IMG/VR virus record: IMGVR_UViG_3300035660_000363
Location: 1-21,442 of that record
Direction: 5' to 3' (one strand)
Source: a virus
DNA length: 21,442 nt
Under the pieces are notes generated by a model. It was not told where the DNA came from, did no database searches, and saw only the letters and a program-made list of their open reading frames with translations. Below are positions 1 to 7,019 of this stretch, piece after piece (positions within the stretch are counted from its first letter, which is position 1; each line of letters starts with the position of its first letter). The translations under genes and the position numbers were made by a program.

Positions 1-629
1 TCGTGTTCGCCGTCCCACATCGTGTTCTCGCCGACAAGCCCCGTTTTGTCGATGGTCTGAACCCGAACCAGCACTTTTTCAACGTACCCGTACACGTACT
101 TGTCATGTCCGCGTTGCGGCGTGGACGTGCCTTTGCCGATTGAGTAGACGAGGTCGACGCTTTTGTCTTTGAACACGCGAAGAAGCGGGTAGTCAGGCTC
201 GCCGTAAGCGATAATGTAGTTGGGCAGTGCTTCGTCGTCCAAGTATGTTTCTAGGTAGAGTTTGGTTCTGTACCTAGCCTCCTCCACGGTTGAGCTCGCG
301 TAGTTTGCGCCTGTCAAGCCATGAAGCGCCAGAAGCGTCAAGTCACACTCTCGATAGTAGAAACTGTCGCCAATGGAGTGTTCGCGGATTGCTTTAACTT
401 CGTAGTTCCTGTCGTCAACTTGTACTTCGTCGCCTTCCAAGAATCCGTCTGTAGTTACGCCTAGCGCGTCTGTGCGCACGTATGTGCCAGGCGGCAACAG
501 CGAAGTCGAAGAGCCTTTCGCGACCACTATCATTTCAACAGTGCTTTCGCTGAAGCTTTTGGCGTACCAGCCCGTTGTAGAGTCTCTAGTGCCTAACCCT
601 AGTTTTCGGCGTGTGACTTGAAGATGCAT
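1..629 (-). CDS. probable head-closure/neck connector protein (partial, C-terminus off the left edge)
   Basis: An ATG at 629-627 opens a frame that stays open through the window edge, giving 209 codons of an incomplete protein that begins MHLQVTRRKLGLG. It lies 9 bases after the stop of the upstream spike gene, behind a GGGG-type ribosome site. Around residues 45-100 it has short beta-strand-like stretches (LLPPGTYVRTDALG, GDEVQVDDRNYEV, FYYRECDLTLL). This resembles phage head-closure or neck proteins, where a 'Gd.v...YeV' core ends in a 'y..dLtll' strand. The family call is by pattern only; position near the connector genes fits. It could also be a tail-completion protein. Confidence 0.6.
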   Translation of the reverse strand, partial: MHLQVTRRKLGLGTRDSTTGWYAKSFSESTVEMIVVAKGSSTSLLPPGTYVRTDALGVTTDGFLEGDEVQVDDRNYEVKAIREHSIGDSFYYRECDLTLLALHGLTGANYASSTVEEARYRTKLYLETYLDDEALPNYIIAYGEPDYPLLRVFKDKSVDLVYSIGKGTSTPQRGHDKYVYGYVEKVLVRVQTIDKTGLVGENTMWDGEH

Positions 630-638
630 TGCCAACCC

Positions 639-1781
639 CTAGACGGTTTGGTCAACGTTTGTGGCGGCGCTGCCGATGTTCTGTGCTCCAGTCCCGTAGC
701 TTGCGCCTGCCGTGTCTCCGACGAACACGTTGCCCATGCAGCACAGGTAGTTGCAAGCGTTGTCTGCTTCGTAACCATACTTCATTTTGTTGGCTGCCGT
801 GCGAACGACGGATATGTTGCCGTTTATGGCTATGTGGTCTACGCCGACAAGTTTTATGCCGCTGTAGGTGTTGGTTGTTTTTTGGCTGCCGTCAATGATG
901 ATGTTGTTTGCAATAGTCCATGAGTCGGCTTCGTCATTCATGTAGATGCTGTTCACCTGTTCCAGTTCGAAAGTGTTTTCTGCGATTACGCCGCCTCTCG
1001 TGTCGTGCCCGTCTATTTCGACTGCTCCGTTTCCGCCTGTCGTGTTGTTGTCGTAGAAGTGGTTTCTGAGTATTCGGCATTGAAATATCGGTTGATTTGT
1101 CGGGGAATCCATTAAGATAGCGTTGTAGGTGCAGAGTTCTATGAAGCACCTTTCAATGAAGACGTTCCAAATTCTATTGCTTGCGTGGTTGTTGTACGCT
1201 CGTATTCCATATTTGCCGCGAATTATGCTTAGGTCATCAAGAAAAGTGTCGCTCGCGCTTTGGGTGTCGCAAACGATGTCTATCACAGGGTTTGTGGTCA
1301 GCAAGTTTGCGCCGTCAAGCCACATCTGATGTAGTCCACTGTGATAACTTTTGCCTGATGTGGGATAGTCAAACTTGAATATCGGCGCGTCCGTCATTGC
1401 CGTAATGTTAGTCGTCAACACCGTGTAGTCAGTGTCCATTCCTGAGCCTCGAATGCCCCCGTAAACGTGGATTGCAGGCCGCATGTTGATAGTACCGTTC
1501 ACATAGTAGATTGCTGGCATAAGAAAGATTGATCCGCCCGTGCCGAGGCCTGCAGAGCCGTAGAGTTCGAGGATTTTGTCGTTCATCAAACCTTTAAAGT
1601 CCGTATTTTCCGTTCTTTCGCCCGTCAAACCGTTCCGTGCATAGTAGACTCCTGAAGTCTTCCATATTACATAGTTGTATGCTTGCGTTGGTGTTCCCGC
1701 GCCCAAAAGCTTTTCAACGTCGGCACCCCATTGTGGACTGATTGAGTCGCCAAGGTTTACTGGCCCGTAAAAACTGCTCAT
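639..1781 (-). CDS. right-handed beta-helix spike protein 2 (pectate-lyase-like fold)
   Basis: 380 aa, ATG start behind a GGAGGG ribosome site. The first 25 residues (MSSFYGPVNLGDSISPQWG) carry the motif DxISPxW...VE that also opens the neighbouring 413-aa spike, so it is probably a shared virion-attachment segment. Residues about 75-355 have the periodic pattern of a parallel beta-helix (GGSIFLMPAIYYVNGTI, GGVIAENTFELEQVNSIYM, IKLVGVDHIAINGNISVV). No catalytic residues of a specific depolymerase can be assigned. The likely role is receptor binding or surface-glycan binding/cleavage. The protein ends 9 bases before the next gene. Confidence 0.75.
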   Translation of the reverse strand: MSSFYGPVNLGDSISPQWGADVEKLLGAGTPTQAYNYVIWKTSGVYYARNGLTGERTENTDFKGLMNDKILELYGSAGLGTGGSIFLMPAIYYVNGTINMRPAIHVYGGIRGSGMDTDYTVLTTNITAMTDAPIFKFDYPTSGKSYHSGLHQMWLDGANLLTTNPVIDIVCDTQSASDTFLDDLSIIRGKYGIRAYNNHASNRIWNVFIERCFIELCTYNAILMDSPTNQPIFQCRILRNHFYDNNTTGGNGAVEIDGHDTRGGVIAENTFELEQVNSIYMNDEADSWTIANNIIIDGSQKTTNTYSGIKLVGVDHIAINGNISVVRTAANKMKYGYEADNACNYLCCMGNVFVGDTAGASYGTGAQNIGSAATNVDQTV

Positions 1782-1809
1782 TTTTGTGTTTTCCCTCCTT
1801 CTTTTGTCA

Positions 1810-1845
1810 TTAACTTAATGACTTTGAAAAATACTTTTGAAGTTG
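1810..1845 (-). repeat. vestigial copy of a gene end between the two spike genes
   Basis: Directly after the TAA of the 413-aa spike gene, in the same frame, 11 further codons would read QLQKYFSKSLS before another stop. The gene upstream of the first spike ends EQFLKSLSK. Both segments are followed by a near-identical stretch (gacaaaa then a GGAGG-type site and a spike ATG). The simplest reading is a duplicated gene boundary left over from tandem duplication of a spike unit. The matching segment is short and the reading is inferred. Confidence 0.4.
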
Positions 1846-3087
1846 TTATGCTTTAGTCGGGTAAACCGTGAAGTAGTACGGCACTCCGCCAATGTCAATT
1901 TCAATGTCTTTCTGAGCGCCACTTAACGCGGTGGGTGCGCTGTTCTTAGGATTCTTGATGATGTTGTTTAAGAAGTCAAAAGCTGTGTCACTAATTTTGT
2001 ATTCGTCTGTTCCGCCTTCCTTTTTGATGTAGATGTAGCCATCGCCAAGACCTAGACGGTAGGCCACGTTTCCAGTTTGAACGAAATACACTTCAGGCGT
2101 TCTATGTTCAGCTCCAGCATTGTAAGCTGAATTTAGCATTAACGCATTTTCATTTAGGTGAACTAGCTTTCCAGTGGCTCCAGCGTCAGATTGGACAGTC
2201 CATTGTTCCGTGTAGCAATCTAGCAATGTTGCTTTTCCAGTTTTAGTGATGATTGAAGGGTTAGTGTTGTTCTCTTCAAAGCAGTTGGCCAAGGTGTTGC
2301 CGAAAGTGTTGATGTACCAACCAGAAGTGTTTAGGCTTGAGTCAAAATTGTGGAAGTGCTGGTTGTCGCCGTTGACGATTTTTACGCCAGTGGCTAGCCA
2401 CTTCGCCATTCCAGTGAACTCGTTGCCGTTCGGCGTGTATGTTGCCGCGCCTATCTTGTTAAGCAGAACTCCAGTTGAGCCAACAGTGACGGCTGTGTAT
2501 GGTTGCCCCAGAATAATCACGTTGAACTTGTTATAGTAACATCCTATGATGTCGGTTTCCAGAGAAACTTCCAGAGCAGTAGCGTTGGCTTTCACGTTTC
2601 GGAATGACGCGTTGTGTCTCGTAGCACAACAATCACGGACTTCTAATCCTAGTTTTGCCGTGTTATTCAAGTCTATCACAGCATCATTTAACCCTGCAAA
2701 ATATGGCGGCCTGTTATACTGGTTTTCAATGTCCAAGTTTCTGAATAGAAACATGGGGTCAAGATCGTTTATGTTGGTGGTGAAGTTCCAGCCGTTAGCG
2801 TTTAACTTGATATACTTATTGTTAATTGTTATAGTGTCGGACAGAGAGACTGTTTCTGTTCCTTTAAGGTTGATTATCCCATAGGACCCGCCAGGCACGT
2901 TGGCAATAGCCACTTTTAACGCGTCAGTTGCATCATCGTAGTCGGTGCTTGCTACGTTAGGCACGGACGACTCTACATAGTAACGATCAAGCAGTTTATG
3001 GATAGAATAGGATGCTGGGATAGAACCTTCAACCGCGTTCGCCCATTCGGGACTAATCAAATCCTTCAATTTTGCTGGATTATACAT
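1846..3087 (-). CDS. right-handed beta-helix spike protein 1 (pectate-lyase-like fold)
   Basis: 413 aa, ATG start behind an AAGGAGG site. The N-terminus (MYNPAKLKDLISPEWANAVE) shares the DxISPxW...VE motif with the downstream 380-aa spike. Residues about 55-75 (DYDDATDALKVAIANVPGGS) resemble the 'D...ai..a...a.....v.ip.G' opening of pectate-lyase-like phage tailspikes. Parallel beta-helix periodicity follows to about residue 300 (INLKGTETVSLSDTITI, IIGCYYNKFNVIILG). The C-terminal 100 residues (VYFVQTGNVAYRLGLGDGYIYIKK and IEIDIGGVPYYFTVYP) look like a separate beta domain, possibly for receptor binding or trimerisation. The substrate cannot be told. Confidence 0.78.
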   Translation of the reverse strand: MYNPAKLKDLISPEWANAVEGSIPASYSIHKLLDRYYVESSVPNVASTDYDDATDALKVAIANVPGGSYGIINLKGTETVSLSDTITINNKYIKLNANGWNFTTNINDLDPMFLFRNLDIENQYNRPPYFAGLNDAVIDLNNTAKLGLEVRDCCATRHNASFRNVKANATALEVSLETDIIGCYYNKFNVIILGQPYTAVTVGSTGVLLNKIGAATYTPNGNEFTGMAKWLATGVKIVNGDNQHFHNFDSSLNTSGWYINTFGNTLANCFEENNTNPSIITKTGKATLLDCYTEQWTVQSDAGATGKLVHLNENALMLNSAYNAGAEHRTPEVYFVQTGNVAYRLGLGDGYIYIKKEGGTDEYKISDTAFDFLNNIIKNPKNSAPTALSGAQKDIEIDIGGVPYYFTVYPTKA

Positions 3088-3109
3088 TTCTTTTTTTTCC
3101 TCCTTTTTG

Positions 3110-3295
3110 TCACTTACTTAACGACTTTAAAAACTGTTCTTTCAGCTTCTCGAACAGTGGATCTGTAACGCCGAAACGGGTGTAGCCAAACCTTGGAGGC
3201 GAAGTAGCGGGGTACATCCCGAAAGAGGCTTCGCCGAAGTGGGCTACGCCGAAAAGGGCGCGGTCAGTGACGGCTGTGAATCTTGCCTTGTCCAT
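3110..3295 (-). CDS. FG-repeat small structural protein (start uncertain, probably longer)
   Basis: From the first ATG the protein is 61 aa, with a repeating F-G-x4 pattern (LFGVAHFGEASFGMY, RFGYTRFGV) and a short charged C-terminal helix (LFEKLKEQFLKSLSK). No ribosome site precedes this ATG. The same frame is open upstream to a TGA just before 3382, and the upstream codons continue the repeat (AVFGTARFGRSNFGIHF). A good GAGGTGA site sits 7 bases before an in-frame ACG at 3370-3368. The true product may therefore be about 86 aa from a non-canonical start. Similar FG-repeat proteins occur near connector genes of tailed viruses; the function is unknown. Confidence 0.6.
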   Translation of the reverse strand: MDKARFTAVTDRALFGVAHFGEASFGMYPATSPPRFGYTRFGVTDPLFEKLKEQFLKSLSK

Positions 3296-3372
3296 TTTGG
3301 CGCAGAAGTGGATGCCGAAGTTGGAGCGTCCAAACCGTGCTGTGCCAAAAACCGCTGAATCCTTTTCCGTTT

Positions 3373-3744
3373 TTAAGTCACCTCAAAACTTCTGCCGCGC
3401 AACCGCATCAACCCGTCATTCACAAGTTGCATGAAAAGTGTGTACTGCGTGTCGTTCGCTATTGCACTTACGGACATGCCGCCGAAAGCAATGTTTGGGT
3501 CTTTCTCAAGGTAGGAACGCAACAAAAGGGCTGACAGGTTCTTAATGACAGGTATTTCGTCGTCGTTTGCAGTGAGACTTGCGGCGCCAGCAGCGGGCGT
3601 GAAACTTATGGAACGTCCCGTCTGCGAGTTAATATGGTCTACCGCATTTTTGACTAGGTACTCCATATTAACCAAAGTGATGTCGCTGACTGTTTTGTTG
3701 TTCTCATCTAGAATTCTCTGTGCAATATTTGTTACTATAGTCAT
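3373..3744 (-). CDS. head-tail connector (adaptor, gp6-like)
   Basis: 123 aa, ATG start behind GGTGAATAAAAC. The helical pattern fits Ad1/gp6-type adaptors that ring the portal: an N-terminal amphipathic helix (TNIAQRILDENN), a second helix with a Ser/Thr turn (LVNMEYLVKNAVDHINSQTG), a disordered middle with Ala/Gly, a third helix (VIKNLSALLLRSYLEKD), an FGG turn, and a C-terminal helix (LFMQLVNDGLMRLRG). Length is usual for the family. The upstream 70-aa gene ends 3 bases before it, so the two are probably cotranslated. The assignment rests on pattern and position only. Confidence 0.6.
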   Translation of the reverse strand: MTIVTNIAQRILDENNKTVSDITLVNMEYLVKNAVDHINSQTGRSISFTPAAGAASLTANDDEIPVIKNLSALLLRSYLEKDPNIAFGGMSVSAIANDTQYTLFMQLVNDGLMRLRGRSFEVT

Positions 3745-3747
3745 GTT

Positions 3748-3960
3748 TTATTCACCAACCAACGTCCTGACCTTGCGTACGAACACGTCATGCAACCACG
3801 GGTTCTCAGTAACCTTCACCGTTCCAGGGTCTTCCTGCAAGACAGCAAGAAGTTTCGCCTTCAACTCATCGTTTTGGACGCGTGGAGCAACCGCCTCGGG
3901 CACTACGTTAACTACAATTCTGCTTACATGTTTAGGTTTACCGAAGTCGTCTTCAATCAT
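3748..3960 (-). CDS. hypothetical protein, 70 aa, in the connector cluster
   Basis: ATG start; TAA stop 3 bases before the adaptor gene. A short acidic start (MIEDDFGKPKHVSR) is followed by a strand-like VVNVVPEAVAP, a helix (NDELKAKLLAVLQED), and a basic C-terminus (DVFVRKVRTLVGE). No cysteines or membrane segments. I do not recognise a family. Its tight coupling to the adaptor gene suggests a minor head or connector component. Confidence 0.6.
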   Translation of the reverse strand: MIEDDFGKPKHVSRIVVNVVPEAVAPRVQNDELKAKLLAVLQEDPGTVKVTENPWLHDVFVRKVRTLVGE

Positions 3961-3976
3961 TCTTAATCACCACCAT

Positions 3977-4531
3977 TCAAACTTGAGCGATGAATTCTGC
4001 CACGGTGAGAACGTACTTCTGCAACACCAGTACGGGATAGAGCCAAGCAGGTCTAACTGCGTTCAGAACCATCCAGTAAGTCTCATAGTTTCGGGGCAAC
4101 ACCACGCCTGCAGGGTTGACGCAGTCAGCGAACACGACGTACTTCTTCGTCCTTTTCGTTTGTCGCAGGTTAGTCTTCGCCTTGGTGAGTATGTATATGA
4201 GGGTCATGAGGACTTTACATGTGGCTTTCCTGAGTTTTGGTGCGAAGCCGTCGCTTCTCACCATGAGCCAATAGACGTTGTATTTCCGCGGCAACACTAT
4301 GCCTTTCGGGTCTATCGAGTCAGCTTGCACATGTAACGCCATCTTCCGTTCGAGTTCAGTCCATCCTCTTTGTTTGTAATGTAACCTTCGACGGTAACAT
4401 GTCAGGCAGGTCAGGTGCGTCCTGCGCAATGGCATGTGATGGGCAAGCATGTAGTAGAGGTCGCATAGGACGTGGCATTCCAGTTTAGGTATCCACATCC
4501 AAGGCGGTTCGCCCAGTGAGCGACTGCGCAT
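3977..4531 (-). CDS. hypothetical protein with an internal duplication
   Basis: 184 aa, ATG start. Two segments about 65 residues apart are alike. Residues 66-93 contain LHVQADSIDPKGIVLPRKYN and then YWLM; residues 131-158 contain VVFADCVNPAGVVLPRNYE and then TYWMVL. The shared core is 'aD.(i/v).P.G(i/v)VLPR.Y..YW'. The N-terminal 50 residues are rich in Cys and His (LECHVLC, HLTCLTC) and might bind zinc. The link between repeats is basic (TKAKTNLRQTKRTKK), as expected for nucleic-acid or acidic-surface contact. Family unknown; it starts 2 bases after the stop of the upstream 92-aa zinc protein. Confidence 0.6.
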   Translation of the reverse strand: MRSRSLGEPPWMWIPKLECHVLCDLYYMLAHHMPLRRTHLTCLTCYRRRLHYKQRGWTELERKMALHVQADSIDPKGIVLPRKYNVYWLMVRSDGFAPKLRKATCKVLMTLIYILTKAKTNLRQTKRTKKYVVFADCVNPAGVVLPRNYETYWMVLNAVRPAWLYPVLVLQKYVLTVAEFIAQV

Positions 4532-4533
4532 GT

Positions 4534-4812
4534 TTACCTCTTCTTCTGCGATGTCACGTAGTTCGGGTCAAGTTCCCAGCCTAAACATTCGTCTGTGCCG
4601 TTGGCTAGAGTTTTGAAGTGTAACTGGTCTGGCGGGCACCTGCACACGCGGTTTCGCGGTCGTTCCAGTCGCAGTATGAAGTGTTTGCAGGTGAAGCACC
4701 AGCGGGTTATGCCAAGTGCGTAGGTATGCTTGAATTGTTCCCGAATCTTCTCCTGTGTTTCCAAGTAGGTGTCTACTTCTTGTTTATGCCTTAACCTTTC
4801 AAGTATTCCCAA
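4534..4812 (-). CDS. small zinc-binding protein
   Basis: About 92 aa if translated from the TTG at 4812, which has a GAGGAG site 10 bases upstream. A GTG at 4836 would give 100 aa and overlap the upstream gene. A basic helical N-terminus (ILERLRHKQEVDTYLETQEKIREQFKH) precedes a Cys cluster, CFTCKH then CRCPP then ECLGWE, enough ligands for one or two zinc sites. No known family recognised. It lies between two other Cys-rich proteins, which points to a zinc-binding module next to the capsid genes. Confidence 0.6.
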   Translation of the reverse strand: MGILERLRHKQEVDTYLETQEKIREQFKHTYALGITRWCFTCKHFILRLERPRNRVCRCPPDQLHFKTLANGTDECLGWELDPNYVTSQKKR

Positions 4813-4814
4813 CT

Positions 4815-5174
4815 TTACGTTTCTCCTCTGTGCCACATGTACTTTCTCGGGTAACGTTCGCCTTCCATGGGCTTAACTAGGATTGGCACTTTCATGATGT
4901 ACTTGTCGTGGATGCTGCAGTAACGGACTCGGTGCATCACGTCTTGGCCTTCGTTTGGGTTGTTGTCGTGGATGCCCAGTGGCCATTTCAAGTTTAAAGT
5001 GCCTGATAAATTGTCTGGAAAGTTGGTTGTGGATACATTGCAGTCGCTTGGTTTGGATCCTTCTGAACAGTAGAGGTGACAGTCGCAGTCTGCCTCTTCC
5101 TGTCCTTCATGGAAGTCATGGATTTTGCCGCATCGCGGACACTTTCCAAGTCTTCCTCCAATAATAGCGGTCAT
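4815..5174 (-). CDS. zinc-ribbon protein, 119 aa
   Basis: ATG start overlaps the stop of the upstream 32-aa gene (ATGA). An N-terminal ribbon CPRCGK with IHDFH is followed by CDCHLYC and SDC, so one or two zinc sites are likely within the first 45 residues. The C-terminal half (GQDVMHRVRYCSIHDKYIMKVPILVKP) looks like a beta domain with another Cys-His pair. No catalytic motif is seen. Function unknown. Confidence 0.65.
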   Translation of the reverse strand: MTAIIGGRLGKCPRCGKIHDFHEGQEEADCDCHLYCSEGSKPSDCNVSTTNFPDNLSGTLNLKWPLGIHDNNPNEGQDVMHRVRYCSIHDKYIMKVPILVKPMEGERYPRKYMWHRGET

Positions 5175-5269
5175 TTCGCGTCACTTAGGAGGCATTCCAT
5201 TCCACATCTGGGGCAGACAATTTTCTTCGGGAAACGGTACGCGCGTGTTTTATCTTGTGGTTTACACAT
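5171..5269 (-). CDS. zinc-ribbon mini-protein, 32 aa
   Basis: ATG (5269-5267) to TGA (5171-5173), 32 codons beginning MCKPQDKTRAYRFPKK, with CPRCGMEC as a knuckle. The stop overlaps the ATG of the 119-aa zinc protein (ATGA), supporting real translation. The ribosome site is weak (AGTGA). It may fold only with a partner chain. It is the first gene after the terminator-like hairpin behind capsid copy 2. Confidence 0.5.
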   Translation of the reverse strand: MCKPQDKTRAYRFPKKIVCPRCGMECLLSDAK

Positions 5270-5301
5270 TTTATTTTCACTTAGGATAGGTTTTCATCTG
5301 A

Positions 5302-5334
5302 GAAAAAGGGGGAGTTGAATGAACGTTTCATTCA
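5302..5334 (-). terminator. hairpin plus T-tract after capsid copy 2
   Basis: Two bases after the TAA of the capsid gene lies a perfect 8-bp inverted repeat, TGAATGAA-ACG-TTCATTCA (5316-5334), followed on the transcribed strand by ACTCCCCCTTTTTCT. Archaeal intrinsic termination depends mainly on the T-tract, so this could end or attenuate the head transcript, or protect its 3' end. Confidence 0.5.
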
Positions 5335-5336
5335 GG

Positions 5337-6479
5337 TTATGGTGTTTCGGTTATGACGCCGATGCTGTCGTTGTAGATGCTTACGCTGTCTTGGCGGAAG
5401 GTTACGACTGCGCCTTTCAAGTCGCGGACTGGGTTGCTGTAGTTTTCTATTCTCATCCACCGTTTGCGTCCTGTGAGTAGGGCGTATGCTTTGTCGAACA
5501 TGATGCTTACGCATCGGGTGAATGTGCCTGAAGCGTCGTCTGTGTAGTGCAGTGTCGGGTCGGTGCGCCAGATAATGTTGCATCCGAGCAATCTTTTTGG
5601 TAAGGCGTCAACTATGACGTTGTAAGCGAATGGTTCACTGTAGGTGCCTGCGGCTATGAGTGTGGTTGTGACGATGCTGTGCCAGAAAGCCTGCGGCGTC
5701 AGTATCAACGTGTTTGGGAAGTATTGGTCGTCCGTGATTTGCCTATGCAAGTCTACTAGGTCAGTGGTTCCAGCACCTGTGAACATGGTTTCGGCAGCGT
5801 TTCCTGAAAGTCCGCCGTTTACGGTTCCGTCGCCGTCTGTCGCCGTCTTCAACACTGTCAGGGCTAGGTTGCTTGCGTACTCGCCGATTTCAGCGCCCGC
5901 GTTGCGTATGTGCAGATCCAAAAGGTCGAATTGACTGTCCTCGATAAGGTCGTTTGCGAGCGGAAAGTTGATGCCGTAGATGTTACTGTAGTCCAAGTTT
6001 GCATAAGTCGTTGCCTTTGTTTCGTCAGGCATTATCGCGCCTGAACTTGTGGGCATGACGACGAATTGTCCGTCTGCCTCAATGTCCACACGAACCAGTT
6101 TGCCTTGGCCTTGACTGTGATCCAGCACTGCGATGCTGATGTCGCCTGTAATGTCTGCTTGCTTTGCACTGTCAAACAACATGGTGTGAATCTTGGTGGG
6201 GATGAGGTAAGCTGCGCCTGCGATGCCAGTTGTTCCTGACGAAGCCAGAAACTCTTTAACCATTCTTGCGAATGGGATGCTCCTGACGGATTCAGCGATT
6301 TGAGTTTTGTCCTCAGCACTTAGTTCTGCAATGCGTTGTTCGCGTTGGGTTTCGCCTGTGCCGAAAATGTCGAATTCGCTAGCGTCAAACACGCTTCTTG
6401 CTTCAAGTTCCTGTGTAACTTGCTTGGCTGCTTCTAGTTCCTTAGTTTTGTCGACGAGTTCTTTGAGACTCAGTACCAT
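5337..6479 (-). CDS. major capsid protein, HK97 fold, copy 2
   Basis: 380 aa, ATG start behind AAGGTGA. Clearly paralogous to the protein at 7048-8193: both have VDKT near residue 10-15, SGTTG(I/V)AGA.YLIP.K.H around residue 70-95, and near the C-terminus ALLTGRKRWMRIENYSNP, then GAVV..RQDSV..Y.D.I. N-terminal residues 1-55 form a charged helix (ELEAAKQVTQELEAR), as in HK97 delta or scaffold-like segments that may be cleaved by the protease. Having two complete, diverged copies is unusual. One may form hexamers and the other pentamers, or it may be a minor capsid protein. Confidence 0.75.
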   Translation of the reverse strand: MVLSLKELVDKTKELEAAKQVTQELEARSVFDASEFDIFGTGETQREQRIAELSAEDKTQIAESVRSIPFARMVKEFLASSGTTGIAGAAYLIPTKIHTMLFDSAKQADITGDISIAVLDHSQGQGKLVRVDIEADGQFVVMPTSSGAIMPDETKATTYANLDYSNIYGINFPLANDLIEDSQFDLLDLHIRNAGAEIGEYASNLALTVLKTATDGDGTVNGGLSGNAAETMFTGAGTTDLVDLHRQITDDQYFPNTLILTPQAFWHSIVTTTLIAAGTYSEPFAYNVIVDALPKRLLGCNIIWRTDPTLHYTDDASGTFTRCVSIMFDKAYALLTGRKRWMRIENYSNPVRDLKGAVVTFRQDSVSIYNDSIGVITETP

Positions 6480-6490
6480 ACGCGGTCACC

Positions 6491-6949
6491 TTAGAGACTG
6501 TGACCAACGTGGATTAGCACTTCGTCACTATCAGTGATTTGCGTTTGCATAGCCATGCCTAAGGTGTGGCTGTCGCCAAGGAACATCGCGTTGAAAGCAT
6601 CAGTGTAACCTGTGACTGCGTGGGTGCAAACGACGACTTGTACTATGCTGTTCATGACGCCTATGCCTGCCGTGACAACGTGAATGGTTGAAAGTCCACT
6701 CCAAAACTTCACGATTCCATGAAGCATCACGGGGATTCTTTCAGGCGCTCCCACTGTGGCGTATTTGAGTGCTACGCCGATTGCGTCTCCCATTACGGTG
6801 CTTTGGGCTACGCTGATTCTGCCTGCGACTGTGGTTCCGAACTTGACGCAACTGCATTCAAGGACTGTGCCGTCTGGATAGCATGGGACTATGAGGGTGC
6901 CTTCAGTGGCCCATATTCCGCCTTCTTCTTGTGGCCAGTAATCTGTCAT
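6491..6949 (-). CDS. capsid decoration/stabilisation-like protein
   Basis: 152 aa, ATG start behind GGAGAG. Nearly all beta, with small residues and repeated Val/Gly strands. The segment GDAIGVALKYATVGAPERIPVMLHGIVKF, read in parts, matches the usual core of DUF2190-type decoration proteins ('iGvA...a..Ge.v.V...Gvv'). It lies between the two capsid protein genes, where a decoration gene is expected. A role in reinforcing the shell at three-fold or quasi-three-fold sites is inferred. The family match is from memory of the pattern. Confidence 0.6.
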   Translation of the reverse strand: MTDYWPQEEGGIWATEGTLIVPCYPDGTVLECSCVKFGTTVAGRISVAQSTVMGDAIGVALKYATVGAPERIPVMLHGIVKFWSGLSTIHVVTAGIGVMNSIVQVVVCTHAVTGYTDAFNAMFLGDSHTLGMAMQTQITDSDEVLIHVGHSL

Positions 6950-6985
6950 TGTTTTATCTCTCCTTTGTTGGTTATTTTTTTGGTT

Positions 6986-7019
6986 TCAGACTTTCGTCTG
7001 AGTAATAGACTCTCGTCTA
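6986..7019 (-). other. tandem GNRA-tetraloop RNA hairpins
   Basis: In the transcript, downstream of capsid copy 1, two hairpins lie 4 bases apart: UAGAC-GAGA-GUCUA (7019-7006) and UCAGAC-GAAA-GUCUGA (7001-6986). Both loops are GNRA and both are closed by C-G. They share an AGACGARAGUCU core. They are followed by an A-rich leader and the ribosome site of the decoration gene. Likely roles are protecting the abundant capsid mRNA, partial termination, or a protein-binding site. Confidence 0.5.

Noticed and set aside
3545-4336. 263-codon open frame on the plus strand
   Set aside because: It runs antisense to three coupled minus-strand genes with better ribosome sites; its protein has no recognisable domain.
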